Assembly: GCF_029948125.1 (NCBI RefSeq)
Contig: NZ_JASAMB010000004.1
Span: 310,001 to 374,000, forward strand
Reading direction: 5' to 3'
From: Catellatospora sp. KI3
GTDB taxonomy: Bacteria; Actinomycetota; Actinomycetes; Mycobacteriales; Micromonosporaceae
Length of the DNA: 64,000 nt
Shown here one piece after another: positions 51,481 through 64,000 of this stretch. The position numbers and the translations under genes are program-made. The notes under the pieces were generated by a model. It searched no databases. It had not been told where the DNA came from and saw nothing but the letters and a program-made list of their open reading frames with translations. Position 1 is the stretch's first letter, and each line of letters starts with the position of its first letter.

Positions 51481-53397
51481 ATGGCAAAGGCAGTCGGTAT
51501 CGACCTCGGCACCACCAACTCGGTGATCGCGGTGTTCGAAGGCGGTCAGGCGAGCGTCATCCCCAACGCCGAGGGCGCCCGCACCACCCCGTCGGTGGTG
51601 GCGTTCACCGACGCCGGGGAGCGCCTGGTCGGCCAGCTCGCCCGGCGGCAGGCGATCCTGAACCCGAAGGGCACGATCTACTCGGCCAAGCGGTTCATCG
51701 GCCGCCACTTCGACGAGATCAGCTCCGAGGCCAGAGCGGTCGCGTTCGACGTGGTCGCCGGGCCGGACGACCTGGTGCGCTTCGACGTCAAGGGCAAGCT
51801 CTACTCCCCCGAGGAGATCAGCGCGCTGGTGCTGCGCAAGCTGGTCGAGGACGCGGGCAGGTTCCTGGGCGAGAAGGTCACCCAGGCGGTGATCACCGTC
51901 CCGGCGTACTTCAACGACGCGCAGCGGCAGGCGACCAAGGACGCCGGGCGCATCGCCGGGCTGGAGGTCCTGCGGATCATCAACGAGCCGACCGCGGCCG
52001 CGCTGGCGTACGGCCTGGACAAGCAGGGCCACGAGACCGTCCTCGTGTTCGACCTGGGCGGCGGCACCTTCGACGTCAGCATCCTCGACGTCGGCGACGG
52101 CGTCGTGGAGGTACGCGCCACCGCCGGCGACTCGCACCTGGGCGGCGACGACTTCGACAAGCGGCTGGTCGACTACCTGGCCGACGAGTTCCGCAACGAG
52201 CAGGGCATCGACCTGCGCGCCGACCCGCAGGCGCTGCAGCGGCTGTTCGAGGCGGCCGAGAAGGCGAAGGTGGAGCTGAGCTCGGTCACCCAGACCCAGG
52301 TCAGCCTGCCGTTCATCACCGCCGACGCGGCCGGGCCCAAGCACCTGACCACCACCCTGACCCGGTCGAAGTTCGAGGACCTGACCAAGGACCTGGTGCA
52401 GCGCTGCCTCGGCCCGGTCGAGCAGGCGATGAGCGACGCGAAGACCACCGCCAACGACCTGGACGAGGTGATCCTGGTCGGCGGCTCGACCCGCATCCCG
52501 GCGGTGCAGGCGCTGGTCCGGCGGCTGACCGGCGGCAAGGACCCGAACATGAGCGTCAACCCCGACGAGGTCGTGGCCATGGGCGCCGCGATCCAGGCGG
52601 GCGTGCTCACCGGCGAGGGCCCGGACGTGCTGCTGCTCGACGTGACCCCGCTGTCGCTGGGCCTGGAGACCCTCGGCGGCCGGATGACCAAGGTGATCGA
52701 GCGCAACACCACCATCCCGGCCCGCCGGTCCGAGACGTTCACCACGGCCGAGGACAACCAGCCCGCCGTGGACATCGCGGTGCTGCAGGGCGAGCGGGAG
52801 CTGGCCGCCGACAACCGGGTGCTGGGCCGGTTCCGGCTGGAGAACATCCGGCCCGCCCCGCGCAGCGTGCCGCAGATCGACGTCACCTTCGACGTCGACG
52901 CCAACGGCATCCTCAACGTGTCCGCCAAGGACAAGGAGACCGGCGCGGAGCAGGCCATCACCATCTCCGACAGCGGCAACCTGGACCGTACCGAGGTGGA
53001 CCGGATGGTCGCCGACGCCGACACCCACCGCGAGGAGGACGCCCGCGCCCGGCAGGCCATCGACGCCCGCAACGAGCTGGAGTCGCTGACGTACCAGGTG
53101 GAGCACCGGCTGTCGGAGCTGGGCGAGTCGGCGCCGCAGCACGAGAAGGCGCGGGCGGAGCTGCTGGCGAACGACGCCCGGCAGGCGATCAAGGAGAACG
53201 CGCCGCTGGACCGGCTGCGTTCGCTCATCGGCGACCTGCAGCAGGTCGCGCAGGGCCTGATGGCCCGGCCGTCCGGCCCGCCGCCCGGCGGTGGGCAGCC
53301 CGGCGGCCCGTCCGGCCCGAGCGCGGGCGCCGGGGCCGGGGCGCGCACCGGGCAGGGCGACGACGACGTCATCGACGCCGAGTTCTCCCCGAGCTGA
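51481..53397 (+). CDS. dnaK: Chaperone DnaK (Hsp70)
   Basis: A 638-aa Hsp70, full length. ATPase signatures are [36 protein letters not shown] and [14 protein letters not shown]; the interdomain linker is [18 protein letters not shown]; the conserved C-terminus is DDDVIDAEF. The ATG at 51481 has GGGAG upstream. It heads a tight dnaK-grpE-dnaJ-cbpM-clpB-trx operon. The 230-bp upstream region shows no HAIR inverted repeat (CTTGAGT-N7-ACTCAAG) or CIRCE element, so regulation differs from the usual actinobacterial dnaK operon. Confidence 0.97.
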   Translation: MAKAVGIDLGTTNSVIAVFEGGQASVIPNAEGARTTPSVVAFTDAGERLVGQLARRQAILNPKGTIYSAKRFIGRHFDEISSEARAVAFDVVAGPDDLVRFDVKGKLYSPEEISALVLRKLVEDAGRFLGEKVTQAVITVPAYFNDAQRQATKDAGRIAGLEVLRIINEPTAAALAYGLDKQGHETVLVFDLGGGTFDVSILDVGDGVVEVRATAGDSHLGGDDFDKRLVDYLADEFRNEQGIDLRADPQALQRLFEAAEKAKVELSSVTQTQVSLPFITADAAGPKHLTTTLTRSKFEDLTKDLVQRCLGPVEQAMSDAKTTANDLDEVILVGGSTRIPAVQALVRRLTGGKDPNMSVNPDEVVAMGAAIQAGVLTGEGPDVLLLDVTPLSLGLETLGGRMTKVIERNTTIPARRSETFTTAEDNQPAVDIAVLQGERELAADNRVLGRFRLENIRPAPRSVPQIDVTFDVDANGILNVSAKDKETGAEQAITISDSGNLDRTEVDRMVADADTHREEDARARQAIDARNELESLTYQVEHRLSELGESAPQHEKARAELLANDARQAIKENAPLDRLRSLIGDLQQVAQGLMARPSGPPPGGGQPGGPSGPSAGAGAGARTGQGDDDVIDAEFSPS

Positions 53398-53399
53398 CC

Positions 53400-53915
53400 A
53401 TGACCGAGCCGCACGCCCACCCCGCGCACCAGGCCGACGTCGAGGTGGATGAGCCCGCGCAGCCGGCCGCTGCGGCGCCGGCTGCGGCCGAGCAGGTGGC
53501 CGAGCTGGAGAACCGGCTGCGGCGGGCGCTGGCCGACCAGGAGAACCTGCGCAAACGGTACGAGCGGCAGCTGGCCACCGAGCGCGAGGCCGAGCGGGCC
53601 CGTACCGCCGCGGTGTTCCTGCCGGTCGTGGACAACCTGGACCTGGCCCTGCAGCACGCCGACGCCGACCCCGGCACCCTGGCCGACGGCGTGCGCGCGG
53701 TCCGCGACCAGGCCGTGTCCACGCTGGCGATGCTCGGCTACCCGCGCCGGGAGCAGGCCGGGATCCCGTTCGATCCGATGTGGCACGAGGCGGTCAGCGT
53801 GCTGCCCGCCGGGGACGCCGCGCCGGGCACCGTGCTGGCGGTGGTGCGGCCCGGCTACGGCGAGGCCGACCGGACGCTGCGCCCGGCGTCGGTCGTGGTC
53901 GCGGGCAACGACTGA
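53400..53915 (+). CDS. grpE: Nucleotide exchange factor GrpE
   Basis: A 171-aa GrpE: coiled-coil region ([20 protein letters not shown]), then [17 protein letters not shown] and the beta domain ending [17 protein letters not shown]. It stimulates ADP release from DnaK. ATG is 2 bp after the dnaK stop, and its own stop overlaps the dnaJ start (TGATG). Confidence 0.93.
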   Translation: MTEPHAHPAHQADVEVDEPAQPAAAAPAAAEQVAELENRLRRALADQENLRKRYERQLATEREAERARTAAVFLPVVDNLDLALQHADADPGTLADGVRAVRDQAVSTLAMLGYPRREQAGIPFDPMWHEAVSVLPAGDAAPGTVLAVVRPGYGEADRTLRPASVVVAGND

Positions 53916-54898
53916 TGGCCCGCGACTTCTACGAGGTGCTCGGTGTCGCCCGGGACGCCACCGCCGACGACATCCAGCGGGCGTTCCGCACCCTGGCCAG
54001 GAAGTACCACCCGGACGTCAACAAGTCGCCGGAGGCCGAGGAGCGCTTCAAGGAGATCAACGAGGCGTACCACGTGCTGCACGATCCACAGCAGCGCGCC
54101 CGCTACGACCGCTTCGGCGCGGACTTCCGCCGGATCCCCGAGGGCTACGAGGACATGGCCGGCGCCGGCGGCTTCGGCCCCGGCGGCCGGGGCGGCTTCC
54201 CCGGCGGCGGGTTCCGGGGCGCGGGCGGGCAGGGCGAGCCGTTCAGCTGGTCCTACGAGGGCGGCGACGTCGACCTCGACGACCTGCTCGGCGGGCTGTT
54301 CGCCGGGCGCGGCGCGGGGCGGGCGCGCGGGCCGATGGGCCCGATCCCGGGCGCCGACCAGGAGGCGGAGCTGGAGTTGAGCGTGGCGGAGGCGTACCGG
54401 GGCGGCCCGCGGTCGATCACCCTGTCCGGCCCGGAGGGTCCGCGCGGCTACGACGTGAACATCCCGGCCGGGGTGACCGACGGGCAGCGCATCCGGCTGG
54501 CCGGGCAGGGCGGCCGGGCCCGCGGCGGCGCCCAGCACGGGGACCTGTACCTGGTGGTGCGGCTGCGCCCCGATCCGCGCTTCCGGGTCGAGGGCCGCGA
54601 CATCCACGTACGCCTGCCGGTGACCCCGGCCGAGGCGGCGCTGGGCGCGACGGTGCCGGTGACCACGCCCGCAGGTGAGGCGTCGGTGCACGTTCCGGCC
54701 GGTACGGGCAGCGGACGGCGGCTGCGGCTGCGCGGGCAGGGCATGCCGTCGCGGCGGGGCGAGCCCGGCGACCTCTACGCCGAGGTGCGCGTCATGGTGC
54801 CCGACCACCTGAGCGACCGCGAGAAGGAGCTGTACGAGGAGCTGGCCCGGGTGTCGGTGTTCGACCCGAGGCGGGAGCGGGAGAGGGCCGGACGATGA
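53915..54898 (+). CDS. DnaJ/CbpA-type J-domain co-chaperone (no zinc fingers)
   Basis: A 327-aa protein: J-domain (residues 1-68) with HPD in [10 protein letters not shown], Gly/Phe-rich linker (about 75-145), two C-terminal substrate-binding beta domains (about 165-315) and a dimerisation tail. The cysteine zinc-finger domain of classical DnaJ is absent, which fits CbpA-type proteins and the CbpM-like modulator encoded next. Starts inside the grpE stop; ends overlapping the next gene by 4 bp. Confidence 0.93.
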   Translation: MARDFYEVLGVARDATADDIQRAFRTLARKYHPDVNKSPEAEERFKEINEAYHVLHDPQQRARYDRFGADFRRIPEGYEDMAGAGGFGPGGRGGFPGGGFRGAGGQGEPFSWSYEGGDVDLDDLLGGLFAGRGAGRARGPMGPIPGADQEAELELSVAEAYRGGPRSITLSGPEGPRGYDVNIPAGVTDGQRIRLAGQGGRARGGAQHGDLYLVVRLRPDPRFRVEGRDIHVRLPVTPAEAALGATVPVTTPAGEASVHVPAGTGSGRRLRLRGQGMPSRRGEPGDLYAEVRVMVPDHLSDREKELYEELARVSVFDPRRERERAGR

Positions 54899-55183
54899 GG
54901 ACGTACGCGATCGCCGTACCGGTGCGGCTCGATCTCGACCGTTTCGCCCGGCAGGCCGGACTGCACCCGGTGCTGGTGCAGCGGTTCGTGGCCCTGGGCC
55001 TGGTGGACGCCGAGCGCGACGGGTACGGGCGGCTGTGGTTCCACGCGGCCGCGCTGCACCAGGTCGCGCGGGTGCAGCGGCTGCGCACGGACCTGTGCCT
55101 CAACTACACCGCGATCGGGCTGGTCGTCGACCTGCTCGACCGCATCGACGACCTGCAGGCGGCGCTACGAAGGAGTGAGCACG

Positions 55184-57825
<2,642 letters not shown>

Positions 57826-57829
<4 letters not shown>

Positions 57830-58275
57830 TGGCCGACGACAGTGGCATCACCGCCTGCCCGCACTGCGGCACGCGCAACCGCGTACCGGCCGCCGCCAAG
57901 GGGCTGCCCCGCTGCGGCAGGTGCAAGGAGCTGCTGCCCTGGCTGACCGAGGCCACCGACGCCGACTTCGCCGAGGTCGTCGCGGAGTCGGCGCTGCCGG
58001 TGCTGGTCGACCTGTGGGCGCCGTGGTGCGGCCCGTGCCGCATGGTGGCGCCGGGCGTGGCCAAGGCGGCCGAGGTGTTCGCGGGCAGGCTGAAGGTCGT
58101 GAAGGTCAACGTGGACATCGCCCAGAGCACGGCGGTCCGCTACCAGGCCCAGTCGATCCCGCTGCTGCTCCTGCTGGACCGGGGCGCGGTCCGCGCCCGG
58201 CAGGTCGGCGCCGTCCCCACCGACGCCGTCCTCCGCTGGGTCGACCAGTCGCTGGCGCTGCCGGCCGCCGCCTGA
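57826..58275 (+). CDS. Thioredoxin with N-terminal zinc-ribbon (Trx2-like)
   Basis: A 149-aa protein. [10 protein letters not shown] and [10 protein letters not shown] form a Cys4 zinc ribbon, as in thioredoxin 2, followed by a thioredoxin fold with active site [14 protein letters not shown] and the cis-Pro in [10 protein letters not shown]. Its ATG overlaps the clpB stop (ATGATG; 57826 or 57829). As last gene of the chaperone operon it probably protects or reduces proteins under oxidative or heat stress. Confidence 0.92.
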
Positions 58276-58281
58276 CTCGGC

Positions 58282-60474
58282 TCAGAGTCGCGGCAGCCGC
58301 CGCTCCAGCAGCGGTGCCAGCAGCCGCGAGTAGGTCGCGGTGAGATGGCTGTCGTCCAGGTAGACGAGCGTGTCGCCGACGATCGGCGGGCACAGGTCGG
58401 TGCACAGCCAGGCCGTCGGGTCGATCACCGTGGCGCCGACCGCCGCCGCGGCCGCCGCCGCCCGTTCCCGCCGGGGCCGGTTGAGCAGAGCCTCCCCCAC
58501 GGGCCGTACGCAGCGGGTCACCTGCTCGGCGTTGGTCGACAGGCAGGCCGGGGCGTTGCCCTTGGGCCACGACGTGTCGCTGATGAACGCGAGCCGGGTG
58601 CCGGGGATGACGAGTCGGCGCAGCGTGGTCTGCCAGCCTTCGGTCCAGACCGCCTCGACGTCGGTCGGCGCGCCGGCCAGCCCGGCGCCGTCGCCGTCGC
58701 TGGAGGACGTCACCACCAGCGCGGGCCGCAGCCGCCCGATCTCGTCGAGGGTGCTCTCGCGCCAGGTTGAGCACTCATGGTATGCCCGCTTGTAGGTCTT
58801 GCTGTCCGGCAGCACCGACGCGGCCGAGCAGCCGCTCTTGGTCCGGGACAGCAGCCGCCAGCCGCGCTCGCCCGCGATCCGCTCCAGCGCGGGCAGCCAC
58901 TGGGCGGCGTGGGAGTCGCCGAAGAGCACCACCGTCCGGTCCCCGCCCGGGTCGCCGTAGGCGCATGCGCCGGGGGCGGTGACCGCGGTGAAGACCAGGT
59001 GGCATCCGTCGTCGTACGACCGCGGCCGGTCGTCGACCGCCTTCGTGACCGACGGCGTCAGGTTGGCGGGGATCAGCTGGTAGGCGGTACTGTCGGCGAG
59101 CAGCCGGGCCAGCTCGGCCTCCTGATCCGACACGCCGGTGAGGCTCGACGCCAGGTCGACCGCGTCCTCGCCCACCTTGACCACCGGCGGCGTGAACGAG
59201 ATGCCGAAGGCCGCCACCGCGGTCACCGCGGACAGGGACAGGCCGAGCGCGATGCCGCGGACCGGGCGGCTGTGCAGCGAGCGGCGGCGCCGGACCGGCT
59301 TCTCCACCAGGGCGTACGACGCGGCGGCCGCGGCCAGCCCGACCAGGCTCAGCGCCAGCATCAGCGGGACGCTCGGCTCGCGTCCCAGCGCCGTCGGCGC
59401 GATCATCAGGATGGGCCAGTGCCACAGGTACCAGCCGTAGGAGAGCTTGCCCAACCACTGCATCGGCGCCCGGTCCAGCAGCAGCCTCGCGCCCAGGCGC
59501 GGGGCGGCGCAGCCGCCGGCGATCAGCAGGACGGTCCCGCCGACGGGCAGCAGCGCCGCGTAGCCGGGGAACGGCGTGGCGTTGTCGAACAGCAGTGCGG
59601 CGCTCACCACCGCCGCCAGCCCGACCCAGGTCAGCAACGTCGCCACCCCGGCGGGCAGGCGGGACAGGCGCGCGGCGGCGAACGCGAGCAGGGCGCCGGC
59701 GGCCAGCTCCCACACCCGGGTGTGCGCACCGAAGTAGGCCCAGGTCGCCGAGCGCTGCGTCTCGGACACGCTCAGCGCGAACGACACGGCGGCCAGGACG
59801 GCGATGACGACCGCGGCCGACGCGCCCAGGTGCGGCAGCCGGCGCCGCCGCCGATACCACGCGAGCAGGAGCAGCGTCAGGGGCCAGACCACGTAGAACT
59901 GCTCCTCGACCGCCAGCGACCAGAAGTGCTGGAAGGGTGAGGGGTCGGCGGTGGCGTGCAGGTAGTCGGTGCCGATGACGGCGAGCCTGATGTTCACGGC
60001 GTAGACGGTGCTGGCCAGCGCGTCGCCGACGTACTCGGCGAACCTGGCCGGGGGCAGCCACAGCCAGGCGCCCGCGAGCGTCGCCAGCACCACCACGGTC
60101 GAGGCCGGCAGCAGCCGGGTCATCCGCCGAGCGTAGAACCGGGCCACGGACAGAGTGCCCGTCGCCGTCAGCTCCGCGAACAGCAGCGAGGTGATCAGGA
60201 AGCCGGAGATCACGAAGAACACGTCGACGCCGACGTAACCGCCGGCCAGGGCCGACAGGCCGGTATGGCTCAGCACGACCAGCAGGACGGCGATCGCCCG
60301 GATGCCCTCGATGTCGGCGCGGAAGGCGAGCGTGCGGTGGCCGGCGCGGGGGCGGTCGCCCCCGTCAGGCTGGCGGGGCAGCGGCACTGCCCGGTCCGGC
60401 TCGACCGGCGACGGCGGACACTCGATCGCCGTACGGTGATCGGGCAGGGCTGGGGTGCGGTCAGATCTGGTCAT
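58282..60474 (-). CDS. Acyltransferase-3 (OafA/YrhL type) with C-terminal SGNH domain
   Basis: A 730-aa membrane protein. The first about 400 residues hold ten membrane helices of the AT3 family (FRADIEGIRAIAVLLVVLSH with key His; DVFFVISGFLITSLLF; FWSLAVEEQFYVVWPL). The extracytoplasmic C-terminal SGNH hydrolase-like domain has VVLFGDSHAAQWLPALE and YLDDSHLTATYS as the Ser and Asp/His blocks. Such proteins O-acetylate cell-surface polysaccharide or secreted glycans. It converges with the thioredoxin gene, 6 bp between the ends. Confidence 0.9.
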   Translation of the reverse strand: MTRSDRTPALPDHRTAIECPPSPVEPDRAVPLPRQPDGGDRPRAGHRTLAFRADIEGIRAIAVLLVVLSHTGLSALAGGYVGVDVFFVISGFLITSLLFAELTATGTLSVARFYARRMTRLLPASTVVVLATLAGAWLWLPPARFAEYVGDALASTVYAVNIRLAVIGTDYLHATADPSPFQHFWSLAVEEQFYVVWPLTLLLLAWYRRRRRLPHLGASAAVVIAVLAAVSFALSVSETQRSATWAYFGAHTRVWELAAGALLAFAAARLSRLPAGVATLLTWVGLAAVVSAALLFDNATPFPGYAALLPVGGTVLLIAGGCAAPRLGARLLLDRAPMQWLGKLSYGWYLWHWPILMIAPTALGREPSVPLMLALSLVGLAAAAASYALVEKPVRRRRSLHSRPVRGIALGLSLSAVTAVAAFGISFTPPVVKVGEDAVDLASSLTGVSDQEAELARLLADSTAYQLIPANLTPSVTKAVDDRPRSYDDGCHLVFTAVTAPGACAYGDPGGDRTVVLFGDSHAAQWLPALERIAGERGWRLLSRTKSGCSAASVLPDSKTYKRAYHECSTWRESTLDEIGRLRPALVVTSSSDGDGAGLAGAPTDVEAVWTEGWQTTLRRLVIPGTRLAFISDTSWPKGNAPACLSTNAEQVTRCVRPVGEALLNRPRRERAAAAAAAVGATVIDPTAWLCTDLCPPIVGDTLVYLDDSHLTATYSRLLAPLLERRLPRL

Positions 60475-60625
60475 GGTCCCACTGAGCTCGAGGGGTTGAG
60501 CCGGGCCAGCCTACCTGATCATGCTCGGCGCGGCTTGCCCCACGTTGCGCACCCAAGATCCCCGGCGACCAGTATCGGCCACCCGGCCGGTGTTGTCGCG
60601 CGGAGCTCGAACCGATGCTGGTCCG

Positions 60626-61777
60626 ATGGTGGAACCGATCATGCTCAGCGCCGTGATGGTGCTCTTCAAAGCCGCCTTCGCCGGTGAGGACCTGGACCGC
60701 AAGGTGGGCGCCGACGTCATGTCGACGCTGCTGGGCGGCCTGCTGCGCACCACCTCGCCCACCGACCCGGTGCTGCTCAAGGTGTATGAGATCGTCAAGA
60801 GCCTCGACAGCCGGGCCTACCAGCAGGCCATGGCGGCCGGGAACCGCTACCTCGCCGAGGCGCGGCTCAGCACCGGCGTCCGTACCGAGCGGCTCAAACT
60901 GGCCCGGGAGCGCCTCGTCGACGCGGCCTCGGCCGCCGAGAGCATGAACGTGCCGATGCTGATCGCCAACGCCGAGTTCGCCGTGGCCAAATGCGACGCG
61001 CTGCTGGCGGCGCCGGCGCACGCCGCGATGGCGCTCGACCGGGCGGCGGCGGCCCTGGAGTCGGCCATCGAGAAGCTGGACGTCCACGGCGCCGGGGCCC
61101 GGTGGCGCGGCATGCGCGACGCGAGATACCTCCAGAACGACTCCGTGTCCCACTGGCTGACCCGGGCGACCAGCGGTGACCTGGTCAGACAGCGTGACCT
61201 CGACGCCCTCGGGCGGACCGTCGCCGACATGCAGGCCGAGCTGGGCGACCTGACCGCGCTGTACAGCGAGGTGCAGACCGCCGAGCTCGGCAGCGCCGGC
61301 CACGGGCAGCCGGTGGTGTGGGCGATGCCGGCGGGCCAGACCATCCAGTCCGGCCTGGACGCCAAGGCCGTGGCGACGGTGACCGGCTCGGCCCCGGTCC
61401 GCGGCTTCGGCCTGACCGTGCAGGTGGAGCAGCAGCAGGTCAGGGGGCCGCTGGAGCAGGGCGTCCTGGTGGAGCTGCTGCTGCGGATCACCCTGGAGGA
61501 CGACCGGCGGCTGTACTTCCGGGGCTCGGCCGCACCGGCGGCGCGACCCGCGGCCGTCCGGCCGCTGCTGCCCAGGCTGTCCGCGCTGCACCCGCTGCTC
61601 AACCCGGACGGTGCCACCACCCTTCACCTGCGCAAGGGCAGGTATCACCACGTCCTGAACCTTCCGGTCGAGGGGCAGGCCGTCGACCTGGTGAAGATCC
61701 GCATCTCCCGGCCGACCGGCGGCGGCCGCTACGCCGAGACGGGCGCCTGCGTGTACGTCCCGATCGTCACGGGTTGA
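60626..61777 (+). CDS. Hypothetical protein, 383 aa
   Basis: A helical N-terminal half ([37 protein letters not shown]) is followed by a beta-rich C-terminal half ([34 protein letters not shown]). No signal peptide, membrane segment or catalytic motif. ATG 60626 is taken because the upstream open frame has no conserved-looking sequence. Divergent from the acyltransferase gene across 151 bp. Function unknown. Confidence 0.65.
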   Translation: MVEPIMLSAVMVLFKAAFAGEDLDRKVGADVMSTLLGGLLRTTSPTDPVLLKVYEIVKSLDSRAYQQAMAAGNRYLAEARLSTGVRTERLKLARERLVDAASAAESMNVPMLIANAEFAVAKCDALLAAPAHAAMALDRAAAALESAIEKLDVHGAGARWRGMRDARYLQNDSVSHWLTRATSGDLVRQRDLDALGRTVADMQAELGDLTALYSEVQTAELGSAGHGQPVVWAMPAGQTIQSGLDAKAVATVTGSAPVRGFGLTVQVEQQQVRGPLEQGVLVELLLRITLEDDRRLYFRGSAAPAARPAAVRPLLPRLSALHPLLNPDGATTLHLRKGRYHHVLNLPVEGQAVDLVKIRISRPTGGGRYAETGACVYVPIVTG

Positions 61778-61856
61778 GCGCTCGACCCGTCGCCGCGTCC
61801 ACCGGGTTTCGGGGGCGGCGGCGGGGGCGGGCGGCGATGATGGCGGTGTGTCCTCG

Positions 61857-62846
61857 ATGCGTGCCTGGCAGGTGGTCCGGCCCGGCCCGATGGCGAGCCG
61901 CCCGCTGCGGCAGGTCGAGCTGCCCGTGCCGGAACCGGCCCCGGGCGAGCTGCTGGTACGGGTCCGCGCCTGCGGCGTCTGCCGCACCGACCTGCACGTG
62001 GCCGAGGGCGACCTGCCCGTGCACCGGCCGCACGTCGTACCCGGGCACGAGATCGTCGGCGAGGTCGTCACCGGCGCCGAGGGCTTCGACGCCGGGGAGC
62101 GCGTCGGCATCGCCTGGCTGCGCCACACCGACGGCACGTGCGCCTACTGCCGCCGCGGCCGGGAGAACCTGTGCCCGGACTCCCGCTACACCGGCTGGGA
62201 CGCCGACGGCGGTTACGCCGACTACGCCGTCGCCCCGGCCGCCTACGCCTACCGCCTGCCCGACTGCTACTCCGACGAGCAGGTCGCGCCGCTGCTGTGC
62301 GCCGGGATCATCGGCTACCGGGCGCTGAAACTGGCCTCGCTGCCGCCCGGCGGCCGGCTCGGCGTGTACGGCTTCGGCGCCTCGGCGCACCTGGCCGCCC
62401 AGCTCGCCGCCGCGCAGGGCGCGCAGGTGTACGTGATGACCCGCTCCCCGGCCGCCCGGCGGCTCGGCCTGGACCTGGGCGCGGCCTGGGCGGGCGGCGC
62501 CGACGAGCCGCCGCCGGTGCCGCTGGACTCGGCGATCCTGTTCGCCCCGGTGGGCACCCTGGTGCCGACCGCGCTGCGGGCCCTGGACCGGGGCGGCACC
62601 CTGGCCGTGGCGGGCATCCACCTCAGCGACGTCCCACCGCTGGACTACCAGGCCGACCTGTTCCAGGAGCGGATCCTGCGCAGCGTCACCGCCAACACCC
62701 GCGCCGACGGCCGGGAACTCCTCGACCTGGCCGACCTGCACCGGCTGTCGGTGACGACCACGCCGTACCCGCTGGTAGCAGCCGAGGCCGCGCTGACGGA
62801 CCTGGCCGCCGACCGGGTCAACGGGGCGGCTGTGCTGATCCCGTGA
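61857..62846 (+). CDS. Zinc-dependent alcohol dehydrogenase
   Basis: A 329-aa MDR-family alcohol dehydrogenase. Catalytic zinc ligands: Cys in [10 protein letters not shown], His-Glu in [10 protein letters not shown]. The structural-zinc loop reads [17 protein letters not shown], with Asp replacing the first of the usual four Cys. The nucleotide-binding turn is [16 protein letters not shown]. It belongs to the AdhA-like group that carries FGASAH. ATG 61857 is used; GTG 61848 is an in-frame alternative. Confidence 0.88.
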   Translation: MRAWQVVRPGPMASRPLRQVELPVPEPAPGELLVRVRACGVCRTDLHVAEGDLPVHRPHVVPGHEIVGEVVTGAEGFDAGERVGIAWLRHTDGTCAYCRRGRENLCPDSRYTGWDADGGYADYAVAPAAYAYRLPDCYSDEQVAPLLCAGIIGYRALKLASLPPGGRLGVYGFGASAHLAAQLAAAQGAQVYVMTRSPAARRLGLDLGAAWAGGADEPPPVPLDSAILFAPVGTLVPTALRALDRGGTLAVAGIHLSDVPPLDYQADLFQERILRSVTANTRADGRELLDLADLHRLSVTTTPYPLVAAEAALTDLAADRVNGAAVLIP

Positions 62847-62883
62847 CCCGGATTACCGCGATTTCCCCGAACCCGCGCCCAGG

Positions 62884-63417
62884 TCAGCCCCGCGAAGACG
62901 GCTTGCGCGACGAGCCCGAACCGGTGCGGCGGGGTCCGCTGGAGACGCGGACGTTGAAGACGGACTTCTTAGTACCCTTGGGCGCCGCGCTCTTGCGCGC
63001 GGCCGGCTTGGCGGGCTTGGCGGGTGCGGCGGCCTCCTGCTCGGCCTCCGCCCGGCGCGACTCCAGCCGCCGCTGCTCCCGCAGCGCCTCGGCGTGCTTC
63101 TCGCGCTCGAGGACGAGCCACTCCGGCGGGTCGGCGGCCAGCGCCGTGATCTGCGCCGTCGTCAGCGCCTCGGTCACACCGGCACGGGCCAGCCCGCTGT
63201 TGGACACCCGCAGGCGGGCGGCGACCACGTTGCGCGGGTGCGGACCGTCGCGGCGCAGGTCCGACAGCCACTGCGGGGGGTTGCGCTGGAGCTCGTCGAG
63301 CTCCTCGCGCGAGATCTCGCCCTCCTGGAACTCCCGGGGCGTGGCCGGCAGGTAGACATCGAGCTTCACTGCCGCCGTGGCCGGCTTCATCACCTGGGAC
63401 TTCTTGGGCTTGCTCAT
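62884..63417 (-). CDS. DUF5997 family protein
   Basis: A 177-aa basic protein starting MSKPKKSQVMKPATAAVKL, with LPATPREFQEGEISREEL, GLARAGVTEALTT and DPPEWLVLEREKHAEALR, and an Ala/Lys/Arg-rich tail. DUF5997 genes in actinobacteria are often next to a LysR-type substrate-binding gene, as here. Possibly nucleic-acid associated because of the basic tail; function unknown. ATG at 63417. Confidence 0.85.
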   Translation of the reverse strand: MSKPKKSQVMKPATAAVKLDVYLPATPREFQEGEISREELDELQRNPPQWLSDLRRDGPHPRNVVAARLRVSNSGLARAGVTEALTTAQITALAADPPEWLVLEREKHAEALREQRRLESRRAEAEQEAAAPAKPAKPAARKSAAPKGTKKSVFNVRVSSGPRRTGSGSSRKPSSRG

Positions 63418-63583
63418 CCCGTCAGGGTACCGGCCCGACCCCCGGCGGGACCGGTCGCCCCGGCCGGGGTGCCCGCCACCACCGGCCGGGCATCCCGCCC
63501 CCGGTACCCTGACCAGGTTGCGTGTGCTCGCCCGCAGCATCCCGTTCGCCGGTATGTGGCCGGTAGACCCGCCGGAGGCAGCC

Positions 63584-64000
63584 GTGTCCGACACCGAGGA
63601 GCGTCCGACGTTCCGCCTGCTCGTCGTACCGGGCGTCGTCATCGACCGCTGGGCGCGCACCTGGTCGGAGCGGCTGCCCGACGTCGACCTGGCCCTGGTC
63701 CCGGTCGAGGCGGCCGAGGCCGCCGGGCAGCTCGCCCAGGCCGACGCGGGACTCGTCCGGCTGCCCGTCGACCAGGACACCTGCCACGCCATCCCGCTCT
63801 ACACCGAGGCCACGGTCGTGGTGTTCCCGATCGAGCACCTGCTCGCCGCGGCCGACGAGGTCACCCTCGCCGACCTGGCCGACGAGACGCTGACCCAGCC
63901 GCTGGACGACGTGCTGGCCTGGACGGGAACCTCAGGCGTGGCGGTGACCGCGGACCGGCCCGGCACCACCGCCGAGGCCGTCGAGCTGGTGGCCGCGAGC
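63584..64000 (+). CDS. LysR-type substrate-binding-domain protein (3' end beyond window)
   Basis: The frame is open to the window edge (139 codons). It begins GTG at 63584 with GGAGG 5 nt upstream. It lacks the LysR helix-turn-helix and goes straight into the periplasmic-binding-like domain (FRLLVVPGVVIDRWARTW; AGLVRLPVDQDTCHAIPLY; EATVVVFPIEHLLAAADEV). Divergent from the DUF5997 gene across 166 bp, a conserved pairing. Role unknown. Confidence 0.8.
   Translation, partial: MSDTEERPTFRLLVVPGVVIDRWARTWSERLPDVDLALVPVEAAEAAGQLAQADAGLVRLPVDQDTCHAIPLYTEATVVVFPIEHLLAAADEVTLADLADETLTQPLDDVLAWTGTSGVAVTADRPGTTAEAVELVAAS

Overview
The window is about 70% or more G+C, and its genes use GTG and TTG starts freely. 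Gene content (a MAS-like polyketide synthase, a SARP regulator, sugar ABC transporters without their own ATPase, ROK and LuxR-like regulators, secreted FN3/CBM proteins) points to a filamentous actinomycete. Micromonosporaceae is my best guess, by inference only. No tRNA, rRNA or CRISPR array was seen.

Layout. 1-6.1 kb: the 3' part of a single-module, fully reducing iterative-type PKS, followed by a RidA-family gene. 6.5-11.3 kb: a membrane-anchored pentapeptide-repeat protein, an unknown 204-aa protein, and an MFS transporter with a class C beta-lactamase-like hydrolase. 11.4-17.4 kb: an inserted island. A beta-lactamase 3' end/methyltransferase 5' end segment occurs on both sides of it (11052-11437 and 17420-17711), each copy carrying one intact and one broken gene. 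The island holds a small SARP regulator, a TPR protein, a PqqD-like/M50 metalloprotease, and a 37-aa precursor-like peptide gene. It also holds VOC, IS5 and integrase wreckage and a beta-trefoil protein. 18.3-28 kb: four secreted DUF4832-type glycoside-hydrolase-like proteins, three of them with FN3 and carbohydrate-binding modules, divergent from a sugar ABC transporter operon. 28.2-35.4 kb: two permeases, a binding lipoprotein, a GH36-type alpha-galactosidase, a ROK repressor and a Gfo/Idh/MocA dehydrogenase. 35.6-51.2 kb: a LuxR-type regulator, a CHAP/VCBS secreted protein, a secreted micro-peptide pair, a FAD monooxygenase, a PQQ sugar dehydrogenase, membrane and repeat proteins, two methyltransferases, an HAF-repeat protein, and an ECF sigma factor with a GerMN/Gmad2 partner. 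51.5-58.3 kb: a chaperone operon dnaK-grpE-dnaJ-cbpM-clpB-trx. 58.3-64 kb: an acyltransferase-3/SGNH protein, an unknown protein, an alcohol dehydrogenase, a DUF5997 protein, and the start of a LysR-type substrate-binding protein.

The most interesting unit is the peptide system at 11.6-15.9 kb. The peptide gene has a strong Shine-Dalgarno and is followed by an intercistronic hairpin. Upstream lie three heptamers at exact 11-bp spacing, the classical SARP operator layout, about 9 bp before a -10-like hexamer. A SARP gene sits about 3.3 kb away at the other end of the same cluster. I propose a SARP-controlled, M50-processed peptide (RiPP or peptide signal) system. The second coherent theme is polysaccharide use: secreted DUF4832 enzymes release sugars, the ABC transporter imports them, the intracellular alpha-galactosidase and dehydrogenase process them, and the ROK protein probably regulates them.
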